Part shown: positions 6,387 through 13,126 of the stretch, one piece after another
Numbering within the stretch: position 1 is the stretch's first letter
Layout of the letters: each line of letters begins with the position of its first letter
NCBI GenBank assembly: GCA_003694775.1
Contig: RFJV01000778.1
Coordinates: 1 to 13,126, forward strand
Length of the DNA: 13,126 nt
Source of the DNA: Chloroflexota bacterium
GTDB lineage: Bacteria; Chloroflexota; Anaerolineae; 4572-78; J111
Reading direction: 5' to 3'
Made by a program: the position numbers and the translations under genes
Notes under the pieces: model-generated
What the model saw: the letters and a program-made list of their open reading frames with translations, nothing else
What the model was told of the DNA's origin: nothing
Database searches by the model: none

Positions 6387-8387
6387 CTACTCCTGCATGA
6401 AATCTTCGATGCTGTAGCCGGAGGCATCCAGGTCGGCCCGGAAGCCATCGTAGAAGGAGTCGTCAACCGGCTCCAGCCCGGCGATTTCGTACAGCTGTTC
6501 CAGCGCGGCCTTGCCTTCGTCGGTGGAGGCGATGTCGAGCAGGGCCTGCACCACTTTTTCGCGCACTTCAGCCGGTACGTCCGGGGCAAAGCTGACCGTG
6601 TCGTTGGGGATGTCGGCAGATTCGGTAATCACCACTACCTTTTCCTTCACGTCCGCGATGTCATCCTCAACGGAACTGCGGGCGTCCACGTAGGTGGCCC
6701 CGGCGTCACATTCACCGTTGTACACCGCGGTGACCACGTTGTTGTGCGACCCGACATCCACGACCTTGATGTCGCTGTCCGGGTCCAGGCCGGCCGCGGC
6801 CAGGGTGATGCGCGGGATAATCCAGCCGGAGGTTGACAGCGGGTCAGGCCGGCAGAAGGTCTTGCCCTTCAGGTCGGTCACGCTGGTGATGCCGCTGTCT
6901 TTCTGGGTGATAATCTGGCCCTTGTAGGAGGTACTGCCAAAGCGGACGGTCGCCAGGGCTACTTCCACGCCGTACTTTTCGTGGGCCAGGATGTAGCCAA
7001 AGGTGTTCAGCCAGCCAATCTGGGCATTGCCCGCGCCCATCGCTTCGATGACCGCGGCGTAGCTGGTGGCCACGTTGGCGGTAACGTTGTAGCCGGTGCG
7101 CTCGGAAATCATCTGGGCCAGTTCGTCGCCGGAGGCCAGGATTTCTTCGGTGTCGCCGGAGGGCACAAAGGACATCACCAGGCTCATTTCACCTTCGCCG
7201 CCCATTGCTTCCTCGGTCGGGGCTTCAACCGGCCAGCCGGTGGACACTTCGCCCTTGATGAGGGCTTGCTTGACCGCTTCCAGCTCGTCCTTCAGTTCCT
7301 GCGGAACCTTGTCTTCAAACTCGTGGAACGGGGCCAGCCCCACACCATTGTTCTCCAGGGTTCCCATGTAGTTGGTGCCGCCCTGGAAGGTGCCTTCTTC
7401 CATCGCCTTGACCGCTTCAAACACGGCCACGTCCATGTTCTTCAGCACACTGCTGACGAACACGTCCTTGAATTCCGGCGCGGAAATGTACTGGTCGGTG
7501 TCCACGCCAATCATCATAAAGCCGCGGTCCTGAGCCGCCGCCGCAGACCCCAGACCGACCGGGCCGGCCACGGGGAAGATAACGTCACAGCCTTCATCAA
7601 AGAAGTTCTCGGCAAAACTGCGGCCATCGTCGGTGCTTTCAAAGTTGCCGGTGAACGCACCGTCCCCGCCGCCTTCTGCCGCCGGGTCGGTCTTCCAGCC
7701 CAGCACCTTCACGTCGGTGCCGTGCTTTTCGTTGTAGTATTTTACGCCGTGTTCAAAACCAACCAGGAACTGGACCACAGGCGGAATCTTGATGCCGCCG
7801 TAGGTGCAGACCGCGCCGGTTTCGCTCATTCCGGCGGCCAGGTAGCCGGCCAGGAAGGAGGGCTGGTCAACCGCAAACTGCAGGCCCAGAATGTTGGGGG
7901 CCTGGCTGGGGAAGTCTACGATGGCAAAGGGGACATCCGGGTTGGCTTCTGCCGCGGCCTTGGTGGCGTCGGCCAGCAGGAAGCCCACGGTGATGATGCC
8001 ATCATACCCCTGGCTGATGAATTCCTTGATGTTCTTTTCGTAGTCGGTTTGCTGTTGGCTTTCCAGGTACTGGACTTCAACGCCCAGCTTTTCCTTGGCT
8101 ATCAGCATACCGTTCCAGGCGGTCTGGTTGAAGGACTTGTCGTCGATGCCGCCCACGTCGGTGACCATACCGTAGCGGTGGGCCGCCATTTCTTCCGCCG
8201 GCTTCTGTTCTTCCGCCGGTTGGGCCTCTTCGGCTGGCTTCTGTTCTTCAGCCGGTTTGGCCTCTTCTGCCGGTTTTTGCTCTTCCTGGGCCGGCTGAGC
8301 AGGGGCAGGGGTAGCCGCGCCGCCGCAGGCCGCCAGGATTGACAGAACAACCAACAGTGAAATTATCCCTAGGAATCGTTTTACCAT
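6387..8387 (-). CDS. Fused substrate-binding lipoprotein: BMP/PnrA-type domain joined to PhnD-type domain
   Basis: A single 666-residue exported lipoprotein containing two unrelated receptor domains. Residues 1-21 are a lipoprotein signal (MVKRFLGIISLLVV, lipobox LAAC, Cys21), so it is expected on the outer face of the membrane. A charged Pro/Ala/Glu linker (about 26-66) follows. Residues about 70-385 are a BMP/PnrA/Med-type domain, the family of purine-nucleoside receptors, with GGIDDKSFN (79-87) and conserved glycine-rich blocks. A short linker (about 386-401) leads into a full PhnD-type domain (about 402-666), with SYAAVIEAMGAG, DPLSTSG (515-521) and SHNNVVTAVYNGECDAGATY (547-566); the S-T-S-G segment is part of the phosphonate/phosphite pocket in characterised relatives. 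Each family normally occurs as a stand-alone protein of about 300-350 residues. The ATG at 8387 is chosen over the one at 8399 because GGAGGAG sits 3-5 bases upstream of 8387, whereas the earlier ATG overlaps this site and has no SD. Neighbours encode ATPases of both transporter types, matching both halves. Confidence 0.93.
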   Translation of the reverse strand: MVKRFLGIISLLVVLSILAACGGAATPAPAQPAQEEQKPAEEAKPAEEQKPAEEAQPAEEQKPAEEMAAHRYGMVTDVGGIDDKSFNQTAWNGMLIAKEKLGVEVQYLESQQQTDYEKNIKEFISQGYDGIITVGFLLADATKAAAEANPDVPFAIVDFPSQAPNILGLQFAVDQPSFLAGYLAAGMSETGAVCTYGGIKIPPVVQFLVGFEHGVKYYNEKHGTDVKVLGWKTDPAAEGGGDGAFTGNFESTDDGRSFAENFFDEGCDVIFPVAGPVGLGSAAAAQDRGFMMIGVDTDQYISAPEFKDVFVSSVLKNMDVAVFEAVKAMEEGTFQGGTNYMGTLENNGVGLAPFHEFEDKVPQELKDELEAVKQALIKGEVSTGWPVEAPTEEAMGGEGEMSLVMSFVPSGDTEEILASGDELAQMISERTGYNVTANVATSYAAVIEAMGAGNAQIGWLNTFGYILAHEKYGVEVALATVRFGSTSYKGQIITQKDSGITSVTDLKGKTFCRPDPLSTSGWIIPRITLAAAGLDPDSDIKVVDVGSHNNVVTAVYNGECDAGATYVDARSSVEDDIADVKEKVVVITESADIPNDTVSFAPDVPAEVREKVVQALLDIASTDEGKAALEQLYEIAGLEPVDDSFYDGFRADLDASGYSIEDFMQE
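8190..8279 (-). repeat. Hexapeptide-coding tandem repeat in the lipoprotein linker
   Basis: Five consecutive 18-base units encode QKPAEE, AKPAEE, QKPAEE, AQPAEE and QKPAEE just after the lipid-anchored N-terminus. The repeat likely forms an extended spacer holding the two binding domains away from the membrane. Such arrays are prone to unit gain or loss by slippage, so length may vary between strains. Confidence 0.85.
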
Positions 8388-8588
8388 TTTCTCCTCCATT
8401 TCATAGAACGGATTTTGTTTGTAAAGTCGTACAGGGAAAAATTAGCGACGGGGTTTGTTCTCTGGCCTCACCTCCTTGTGCAGAAATTGAACCGCCTGTG
8501 AAGAAGATATGTCATTGAGGGATTGTTCAGGCTGTATCCACCTTGAGAGTTGTTCAGGCTAAAAGTGGATAACCAAAACAGCCAGAAT
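8388..8588 (-). other. Long 5' leader of the receptor gene with direct and inverted repeats
   Basis: About 195 bases separate the predicted transcription start (near 8582) from the receptor ATG, with no recognisable gene of ordinary size. The leader contains a near-duplicate TTGAG-(2-3 bases)-TTGTTCAGGCT at 8515-8533 and 8543-8560 (plus-strand reading), and an inverted repeat TATCCAC (8535-8541) / GTGGATA (8565-8571) enclosing one of these copies. It also holds an isolated perfect SD-like AAGGAGGTGA (8477-8468) with no start codon at the right distance. I do not recognise a known riboswitch class, including the purine class. Confidence 0.45.
8391..8397 (-). promoter_or_regulatory. Shine-Dalgarno site that fixes the start of the fused receptor
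   Basis: The minus strand reads GGAGGAG followed by AAA and then the ATG at 8387. An in-frame ATG at 8399 overlaps this site and lacks its own SD, so translation most likely begins at 8387, giving the typical lipoprotein start Met-Val-Lys-Arg. Confidence 0.75.
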
Positions 8589-8617
8589 ATTATAGCGCAC
8601 CTGGATAAGGTAAGCAA
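8589..8617 (-). promoter_or_regulatory. Candidate promoter of the transport operon
   Basis: The minus strand has TTGCTT (8617-8612), a 17-base spacer and a perfect TATAAT (8594-8589). The -35 matches consensus at the TTG core only. It lies 24 bases beyond the rsmA stop codon, so it separates the housekeeping block from the transport block. No terminator hairpin is visible between rsmA and this promoter, so some readthrough is likely. Confidence 0.6.
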
Positions 8618-8640
8618 GAATGACGGTTTTCTTTGCCGGG

Positions 8641-9462
8641 TCAGACGATGGCTGCGGCCAGTCTGGCCCATTCTTCCAGGCTCAGCGTTTCGGCCCGGCG
8701 GCGCGGGTCAATGCCCGCGGCCTGCAGAATTTGTTCGACCTGCGCCGGCGGGCGCCCCAACCCCGCCGACAGGGCATTCCTGAGCTGTTTCCGCTTTTTC
8801 CCAAACCCGGCCCGGACTACCCGGAAAAACTGCTCCACATCTGCCACCTCGACCCGCGGGGTGGGGTACGGGTCGATGCGCAGGACGGCAGAATCCACCT
8901 TGGGCGGGGGATAGAACGCCCCGGCAGGGATGCGGTGCACCAGCGTGGGACGTCCGTAAAACTGCACGCTGACCGCCAGCAGACTCATCTGCCCCGGTGA
9001 GGCCACAATCCGCTGGGCCACCTCCTTCTGCACGGTGACCACCACGCACGCCGGCCGGGGAACGGTCTCCAGAATGTGCCGCAGAACCGCGGAGGTGATG
9101 TAGTACGGCAGGTTGGCAACCACTTTGTAGCGCCGCGTGCCGCCTATCAACGCCGGCAGGTCGACCTGCAGAATATCGGCCTGCACCAGGGCCAGGTTGG
9201 AGTGATGCCCCAGTTCCTGCCGGAGCAGGTTTACCATAGCCGCGTCCAGCTCCACCGCGATGACCTGCCGCGCCGACTCCACCAGCAAGCGGGTCAGTGT
9301 GCCGGGACCGGGGCCAATTTCCAGCACCACGTCCTCCGGGGTCAGTTCTGCCGCTTCGATGATGCGCCCCAGGTGGTGCGGGTCGACCAGAAAATTCTGG
9401 CCCAGCCCTTTACGCGGGCGCAGGTTGTATTTTTGCAGGAGTTCGGTAATTTTCTGGCTCAT
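8641..9462 (-). CDS. rsmA: 16S rRNA (adenine(1518)-N(6)/adenine(1519)-N(6))-dimethyltransferase RsmA/KsgA
   Basis: The 273-residue enzyme dimethylates two adjacent adenosines in the 3'-terminal helix of 16S rRNA using S-adenosylmethionine, a late step in small-subunit assembly. It opens with the family hallmark GLGQNFLVD (residues 19-27). It then shows SAM motif I EIGPGPGTLT (48-57), the acidic ELDAAM (71-76), the catalytic NLPYYITSAVL (117-127), AFYPPPKVDSAVL (182-194) and the C-terminal FGKKRKQLRNAL (220-231). The reading frame is open further upstream to 9567, but the ATG at 9462 is chosen. It gives the normal family length and MSQKI-type start, and avoids overlap with the preceding gene, whose stop is 23 bases upstream. 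No clear SD is visible. Neighbouring a YabE-like gene recalls the yabE-rnmV-ksgA order of Bacillus, here without rnmV. Confidence 0.97.
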   Translation of the reverse strand: MSQKITELLQKYNLRPRKGLGQNFLVDPHHLGRIIEAAELTPEDVVLEIGPGPGTLTRLLVESARQVIAVELDAAMVNLLRQELGHHSNLALVQADILQVDLPALIGGTRRYKVVANLPYYITSAVLRHILETVPRPACVVVTVQKEVAQRIVASPGQMSLLAVSVQFYGRPTLVHRIPAGAFYPPPKVDSAVLRIDPYPTPRVEVADVEQFFRVVRAGFGKKRKQLRNALSAGLGRPPAQVEQILQAAGIDPRRRAETLSLEEWARLAAAIV

Positions 9463-9485
9463 AGGCGTTTGGGGCGACCGGCAGG

Positions 9486-11039
9486 CTACCGCTGGGGCCA
9501 GTTGGGCAGGACATAGCGAATCTGGTCGGGTGGGGGGACGGGAGTCAGTACGTACACGTCGCGCCATTCGTACAGGCTGGGTAGCGGCTGGTCTTCGTCG
9601 AAGCCCAGGTCGATATGCTTGCCCCGAATCAGGCCGCCGGTATCCGCGGCCAGGGCTTTGCCGTAGCCGGGGATGTACAGTTCGGTCATCAGGGGGATTA
9701 CCTTGGGGTCTACGGCTACTTTGCCGTATCCGGCCGGCAGTCCACTGCGGGTGATGCCGTAGCGGGGATGGTCCAGGTCTTTGCCGGAGGTCGCCGCGCT
9801 GTAGGCGGTGGTCAGCATAGGGATTTTGCGCCAGTATTCCAGCGGGCCGGCCTCGGTTTCCACAGTGCGGACTACAATTTTGGTGCCGTAGACAATTTCC
9901 CGGTGCTGAGGCTCCCGGTCTACCCAGCGGTCTTCCTGAACCCGGGCCGTTTCGCGGCCGTTTTCGTACCGTATCCGGAAGCGGGTTTTGATAACGCCGT
10001 TTTCCCCCTGCTGGCGCAGTTCCTGGTGGTCCAGCTCCATATTCTGGTCCGGGAGCCAGCGGGTTTCAAAGGGGATGAATTCCTGCTGAACGTCGATGAC
10101 CTCCCGCACCCGCACTACGCTGACCACCTCGCCGGGGGAGAGACGGCGGCTGAGGGCCGGCCGGGTGTAATCCTGCCCCATCAGCAGGATGCCTTCCTGG
10201 GCCAGCAGTTCGGCCACGGTAGCGGCGCGGGTACGGGTTTTGATGGCCCGCCCGTCGGCGTTGATGGTGGCCGGGATAGAGCGCTCCAGCACCACCGTCA
10301 TTCCCGGCGAAACAGGGGTTTCCGGCGGCGGCAGGAGCCGGTCGGCCTGGTAGATGACCACGCCGGCCGCGGCCAGGGCCTCGCCCACGGTAGGCCGGGT
10401 GGTGACCAGGTCGGCGCGGACGCCGTCGTCTATCAGGGTGATGGCGCTGGCCCGGCGGAGGGTCAGCCAGACGGGCTGGCCGCGGAACAGATTCATTCTG
10501 CCGCTGGAAGAGCCAACGCCGGCAGACAGGGGCGCCGGCGGGGCAAGGCCGCCCGCCACCGGCAGAGGGTCGTCCGGATGGGCCGGCGCGCCGTTGAGCA
10601 GGATGCCATCCCGCGGACCGGGCGGCAGGCCGGCTTCGGCCAGGATGTCGGCCAGGCGGGTTTGCCGGGTGAACAGGCGGCGGGTGTGCCCGTCGGCCTG
10701 GATGATGACCGGACGGGCCAGGGTCACGGTGATGGTTTGCCCGGCAGTGAGCCGCGTCTCCGGCGGCGGGTCGACCGCGTCTTCCGGCTGGAGGGTCAGC
10801 CCGGCCTGCGCCAGCGCGGCGGCCACGGTCAAGCCGTACACCCGTACCGGCACGGTCTGCCCGTTGACCACGACCACCACCGCCTTACCGCTCCAGGCAT
10901 AGCCGGCCCCGGCCAGCAGAACCAGCAGGGCCAGGCCGGCCCAGAGAAAGGGCCTACGCCGGTGCGTCCAGAACTTCGCGGATTTTATAGGCGATAACAG
11001 TCGGTGAAAACGGTTTTTGAACATAGGGCACGCGGTCAT
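9486..11039 (-). CDS. yabE: YabE-like cell-wall protein: DUF348 repeats, G5 domain and 3D domain
   Basis: A membrane-anchored exported protein of up to 517 residues (numbered from 11039). After a basic N-terminus and one hydrophobic segment (about 31-49) come four ubiquitin-like DUF348 repeats (about 51-108, 109-195, 197-252, 253-311). Each ends in an SPG/TAG-type turn before a V-rich strand; the second contains a Gly/Pro/Ser-rich insertion (about 160-185). A G5 domain follows (about 313-396), then a C-terminal 3D domain (about 405-497). Its three conserved aspartates are visible as VDPKVIPL (Asp443), AADTGG (Asp466) and HIDLGF (Asp477), resembling the double-psi barrel of MltA/RlpA-like lytic enzymes. 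A role in peptidoglycan remodelling is inferred from the family. The start may be the ATG at 11039 or at 11024; neither has an SD, and both lie inside the 3' end of the kinase gene, overlapping it by 86 or 71 bases, so coupled translation is likely. Confidence 0.88.
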   Translation of the reverse strand: MTACPMFKNRFHRLLSPIKSAKFWTHRRRPFLWAGLALLVLLAGAGYAWSGKAVVVVVNGQTVPVRVYGLTVAAALAQAGLTLQPEDAVDPPPETRLTAGQTITVTLARPVIIQADGHTRRLFTRQTRLADILAEAGLPPGPRDGILLNGAPAHPDDPLPVAGGLAPPAPLSAGVGSSSGRMNLFRGQPVWLTLRRASAITLIDDGVRADLVTTRPTVGEALAAAGVVIYQADRLLPPPETPVSPGMTVVLERSIPATINADGRAIKTRTRAATVAELLAQEGILLMGQDYTRPALSRRLSPGEVVSVVRVREVIDVQQEFIPFETRWLPDQNMELDHQELRQQGENGVIKTRFRIRYENGRETARVQEDRWVDREPQHREIVYGTKIVVRTVETEAGPLEYWRKIPMLTTAYSAATSGKDLDHPRYGITRSGLPAGYGKVAVDPKVIPLMTELYIPGYGKALAADTGGLIRGKHIDLGFDEDQPLPSLYEWRDVYVLTPVPPPDQIRYVLPNWPQR

Positions 11040-13126
11040 CCAGAATGCCGTGCCGGGCCACCGTTGCTTCGGTGTAGCCAGACATAAAGATGACCTTCAG
11101 GCCGGGCCGGCTGGCTTGCAGTTGTTCGGCCAGCTCCGGGCCGGACAGTCCGGGCATGACCACGTCGGTCAGCAGAAGGTCAATGTGGCCGGGATAGGCC
11201 GCGGCTAATTGTACTGCCTCTTCCCCGTTTTGAGCAACCAGCAGGGTATAGCCCAGGCTTTGCAGGGCCTGCTCGGCCAGAATGCGGACATCGTTGTTGT
11301 CTTCTACCAGCAGGATGGTTTCCTTGCCGGTGGGAATCATGGTCTCCCTTGCGGTGGGCGTGGATACCTCCGGTTGGGGGATGGCGGCGTAGGGAAGGTA
11401 AATCTTGAAGGTGGTGCCGATACCGGTTTCGCTGTAAACGGTGATGTGCCCGCCGTTCTGCCTGACAATGCCGTACACAGTGGCCAGCCCCAGCCCCGTA
11501 CCGCCGGATTTGGTGGTAAAGAACGGCTCAAAGATATGGGGCAGAACATCGTCCGGTATGCCGCTTCCGCTGTCGGAAACCGCCAGCACGGTATGCTTGC
11601 CCGGACGGGCCTCCAGGTGGTCGGCGGTGTAGGCTTCGTCCAGGTCTGCGGTGGCGGTCTCGATGGTCAGCTTGCCGCCTTTGGGCATGGCGTCGCGGGC
11701 ATTGACCACCAGGTTCATCAGCACCTGCTCCATCTGGGTGGGGTCGATATAAACCGGGTACACATCGGGCGAAAGCCGGACGGTCAGGTGGATGTCCTCC
11801 CCAATAATCCGGCGGAGCAGTTTTTCCATATCCTGCACTACCGCGTTCAGGTCCACAACACGGGGGTTGGTGACCTGCTTGCGGCTGAAGGTCAGCAGGT
11901 GCTGAACCAGACGGGTGGCCTTTTCACCCGACTTGAGAATGTTGTTCAGCATGGGGTACAGCGGGTCGTCCGGCTTAACCCGAAGCTTCATCAGCTCGGC
12001 AAAGCCGTTGATGGCGGTGAGCAGGTTGTTGAAATCGTGGGCCACGCCGCCGGTCAGCCGGCCCAGGGCCTCCATTTTCTGGGCCTGGTGGAACTGCTCC
12101 TCCAGCTGGAGTTCGTGGGTAATATCCCGCTTCACCGCCACATAACCGACAATTTCGCCTGCCTCACTGCGCACGGGCGTGATGGTGGCCTCTTCGGTAT
12201 ACAGCTCGCCGGTTTTCTTTTTGTTGACAAACCGCCCGTGCCACACCTTTCCGGCGGTGATGGTGTTCCAGAGATGCCGGTAAAACGCGGCGTCGTGTTT
12301 GCCGCTTTTTAAAATACGGGGATTCTGGCCGATGGCTTCTTCCCGGCTGTAGCCGGTAATCCGCTCGAAGGCCGGATTTACATAGATGATACTGCCGGCC
12401 AGGTCGGTCATGACCACACTCTCGGCGGCCTGTTCTATAGCGACCCCCAGCCGGCGGTGCTGTTCGACCAGCCGGGTGCGGGCGATAACCGCGGCGACCT
12501 GCCCGGCCATCCGCCACACCAGGTCCACATCCGCATCCTCAAAGCGGCTGTCCTTGGTCAGGCACAGGTTCAGCGAGCCGAAATTCTGTCCCTCGGCAAT
12601 GAGGGGAAAAACGTACAGGGTGGTTATCCGGTTTTCGGCCAGCAGATGGTGATAGCGGGCCAGCCGGGGATGGCGGGCCGCGTTGTCCAGCCGCAGAGGG
12701 GCAGACTGGCTCAGCAGGTAGCGGATATTGTCGTCTTCCTCCAGGGCCAGGGACCTTCCTTGCAGAACCACATCTGTTTGAGAGCCGTACTCTTCCAGAA
12801 ACTCCGCCCGCTGGCCGGTTTCGTCGATGATGGCCGCGTTGACGTAGGGCAGGTCAAAGGTGCGGGTCAGCTCGCGGCAGGCAATCTGCAGAATAGTATT
12901 GGGCGACGGGTTGCTGAAGGAGGCCAGCATTATCCGGTTGAGCAAATCCAGCTCCCGGTTGCGCCGGATTAACTGCTGTTCCATCTGCCAGCGGCTGGTG
13001 ATGTCCTGGGCAAAGGCCACAAAGAGGGGCTGTTCACCCAGGGTGGAGTACTGGAGATGAAGCTCCACCGGGTAGGTGGAGCCGTCTTTGCGGCGGTGGT
13101 GGATGGTCAGCCGGCGGCGGTTTTCC
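10954..13126 (-). CDS. Hybrid sensor histidine kinase (PAS-GAF-PAS-HisKA-HATPase-receiver), 5' end outside the window
   Basis: The visible part spans 723 codons and runs off the right edge. The GTG at 13068 is not the start: upstream codons remain open and encode a PAS-type [11 protein letters not shown] stretch. Numbered from that GTG, the domain order is: end of a PAS domain (to about 25); GAF (about 40-198); PAS/PAC (about 203-318, with [15 protein letters not shown]); HisKA with phospho-accepting His344 in GGVAHDFNN; and HATPase with N-box Asn456, the D-box DSGSGIP at 499 and the G-box GGTGLGL (522-528). The receiver follows (about 584-704) with acidic residues 589-590, phospho-acceptor Asp635 in LLTDVVMPG, Ser663 and Lys685. 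No membrane segment is visible in this part, so the sensed signal is unclear; GAF and PAS suggest small-molecule or redox sensing. The partner response regulator is not in the window, and the receiver suggests a phosphorelay. The 3' end overlaps the YabE-like gene. Confidence 0.93.
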   Translation of the reverse strand, partial: ENRRRLTIHHRRKDGSTYPVELHLQYSTLGEQPLFVAFAQDITSRWQMEQQLIRRNRELDLLNRIMLASFSNPSPNTILQIACRELTRTFDLPYVNAAIIDETGQRAEFLEEYGSQTDVVLQGRSLALEEDDNIRYLLSQSAPLRLDNAARHPRLARYHHLLAENRITTLYVFPLIAEGQNFGSLNLCLTKDSRFEDADVDLVWRMAGQVAAVIARTRLVEQHRRLGVAIEQAAESVVMTDLAGSIIYVNPAFERITGYSREEAIGQNPRILKSGKHDAAFYRHLWNTITAGKVWHGRFVNKKKTGELYTEEATITPVRSEAGEIVGYVAVKRDITHELQLEEQFHQAQKMEALGRLTGGVAHDFNNLLTAINGFAELMKLRVKPDDPLYPMLNNILKSGEKATRLVQHLLTFSRKQVTNPRVVDLNAVVQDMEKLLRRIIGEDIHLTVRLSPDVYPVYIDPTQMEQVLMNLVVNARDAMPKGGKLTIETATADLDEAYTADHLEARPGKHTVLAVSDSGSGIPDDVLPHIFEPFFTTKSGGTGLGLATVYGIVRQNGGHITVYSETGIGTTFKIYLPYAAIPQPEVSTPTARETMIPTGKETILLVEDNNDVRILAEQALQSLGYTLLVAQNGEEAVQLAAAYPGHIDLLLTDVVMPGLSGPELAEQLQASRPGLKVIFMSGYTEATVARHGILDDRVPYVQKPFSPTVIAYKIREVLDAPA

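Noticed and set aside
8534..8572. Two DnaA-box-like sequences in opposite orientation (TTATCCACT on the minus strand at 8572-8564 and GTATCCACC on the plus strand at 8534-8542), near rsmA and a YabE-like gene
   Set aside because: Only two imperfect boxes, no AT-rich unwinding region and no dnaA, dnaN or other origin genes are visible. They are more simply explained as the arms of a leader inverted repeat.
8388..8582. Purine riboswitch ahead of the nucleoside-type receptor
   Set aside because: I looked for the conserved three-way junction pattern of that class and could not find it. No other known riboswitch class was recognised by eye; a covariance-model search would be the decisive test.
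9463..9567. N-terminal extension of rsmA to 9567
   Set aside because: The 35 extra residues are Pro/Arg-rich and overlap the end of the YabE-like gene; the family start pattern fits the ATG at 9462.
13066..13068. GTG at 13068 as the start of the histidine kinase
   Set aside because: The frame stays open to the window edge and encodes a typical PAS segment ([11 protein letters not shown]) that runs across this codon, so the gene begins outside the window.

Overview
The window is a GC-rich bacterial chromosome segment in which every gene I can support lies on the minus strand, so transcription runs from high to low coordinates. The organism is probably a member of the Chloroflexota (Anaerolineae/Caldilineae-like). 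This is inferred from the lipoprotein style (lipobox Cys followed by an Ala/Pro/Glu/Gln-rich linker), from a BMP-type nucleoside transporter ATPase beside a nucleoside hydrolase, and from a YabE-like 3D-domain protein next to rsmA. No 16S rRNA or marker set is present, so the placement is tentative. There are no RNA genes, transposases or CRISPR arrays that I can see.

Upstream block (13126 to 8641): the 3' part of a hybrid sensor histidine kinase (PAS-GAF-PAS-HisKA-HATPase-receiver, 5' end outside the window) overlaps a membrane-anchored DUF348/G5/3D-domain cell-wall protein. That gene is followed 23 bases later by rsmA (ksgA), a 16S rRNA dimethyltransferase. The yabE-rsmA pairing resembles the arrangement known in Firmicutes.

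Transport block (8617 to 1): a recognisable promoter and a leader of about 195 nt precede an unusual substrate-binding lipoprotein. One polypeptide carries a BMP/PnrA-type (purine nucleoside family) binding domain followed by a complete PhnD-type (phosphonate/phosphite family) binding domain. Next come a terminator-like hairpin, a REP-like double hairpin and a second promoter. These are followed by phnC (ATPase) and two phnE-type permeases, both of which carry an extra extracytoplasmic beta-rich insert with two cysteines; the first also carries an N-terminal TM2-like module. A 127-base gap with a hairpin, a third promoter candidate and heptamer repeats leads to an RbsA/BMP-type double ATPase and then a nucleoside hydrolase. 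A new gene may start at the left edge.

Taken together, the cluster looks like two ABC importers spliced into one locus: a PhnCDE-type system (ATPase plus two permeases) and a BMP-type nucleoside system (double ATPase plus nucleoside hydrolase; its two permeases are not in the window). They share one fused receptor. This fused-receptor, modified-permease transporter is the strongest candidate for something not described before. The substrate is unknown. A nucleoside-like molecule carrying a phosphate or phosphonate group, or two separate substrates taken up in a coordinated way, are the natural hypotheses.
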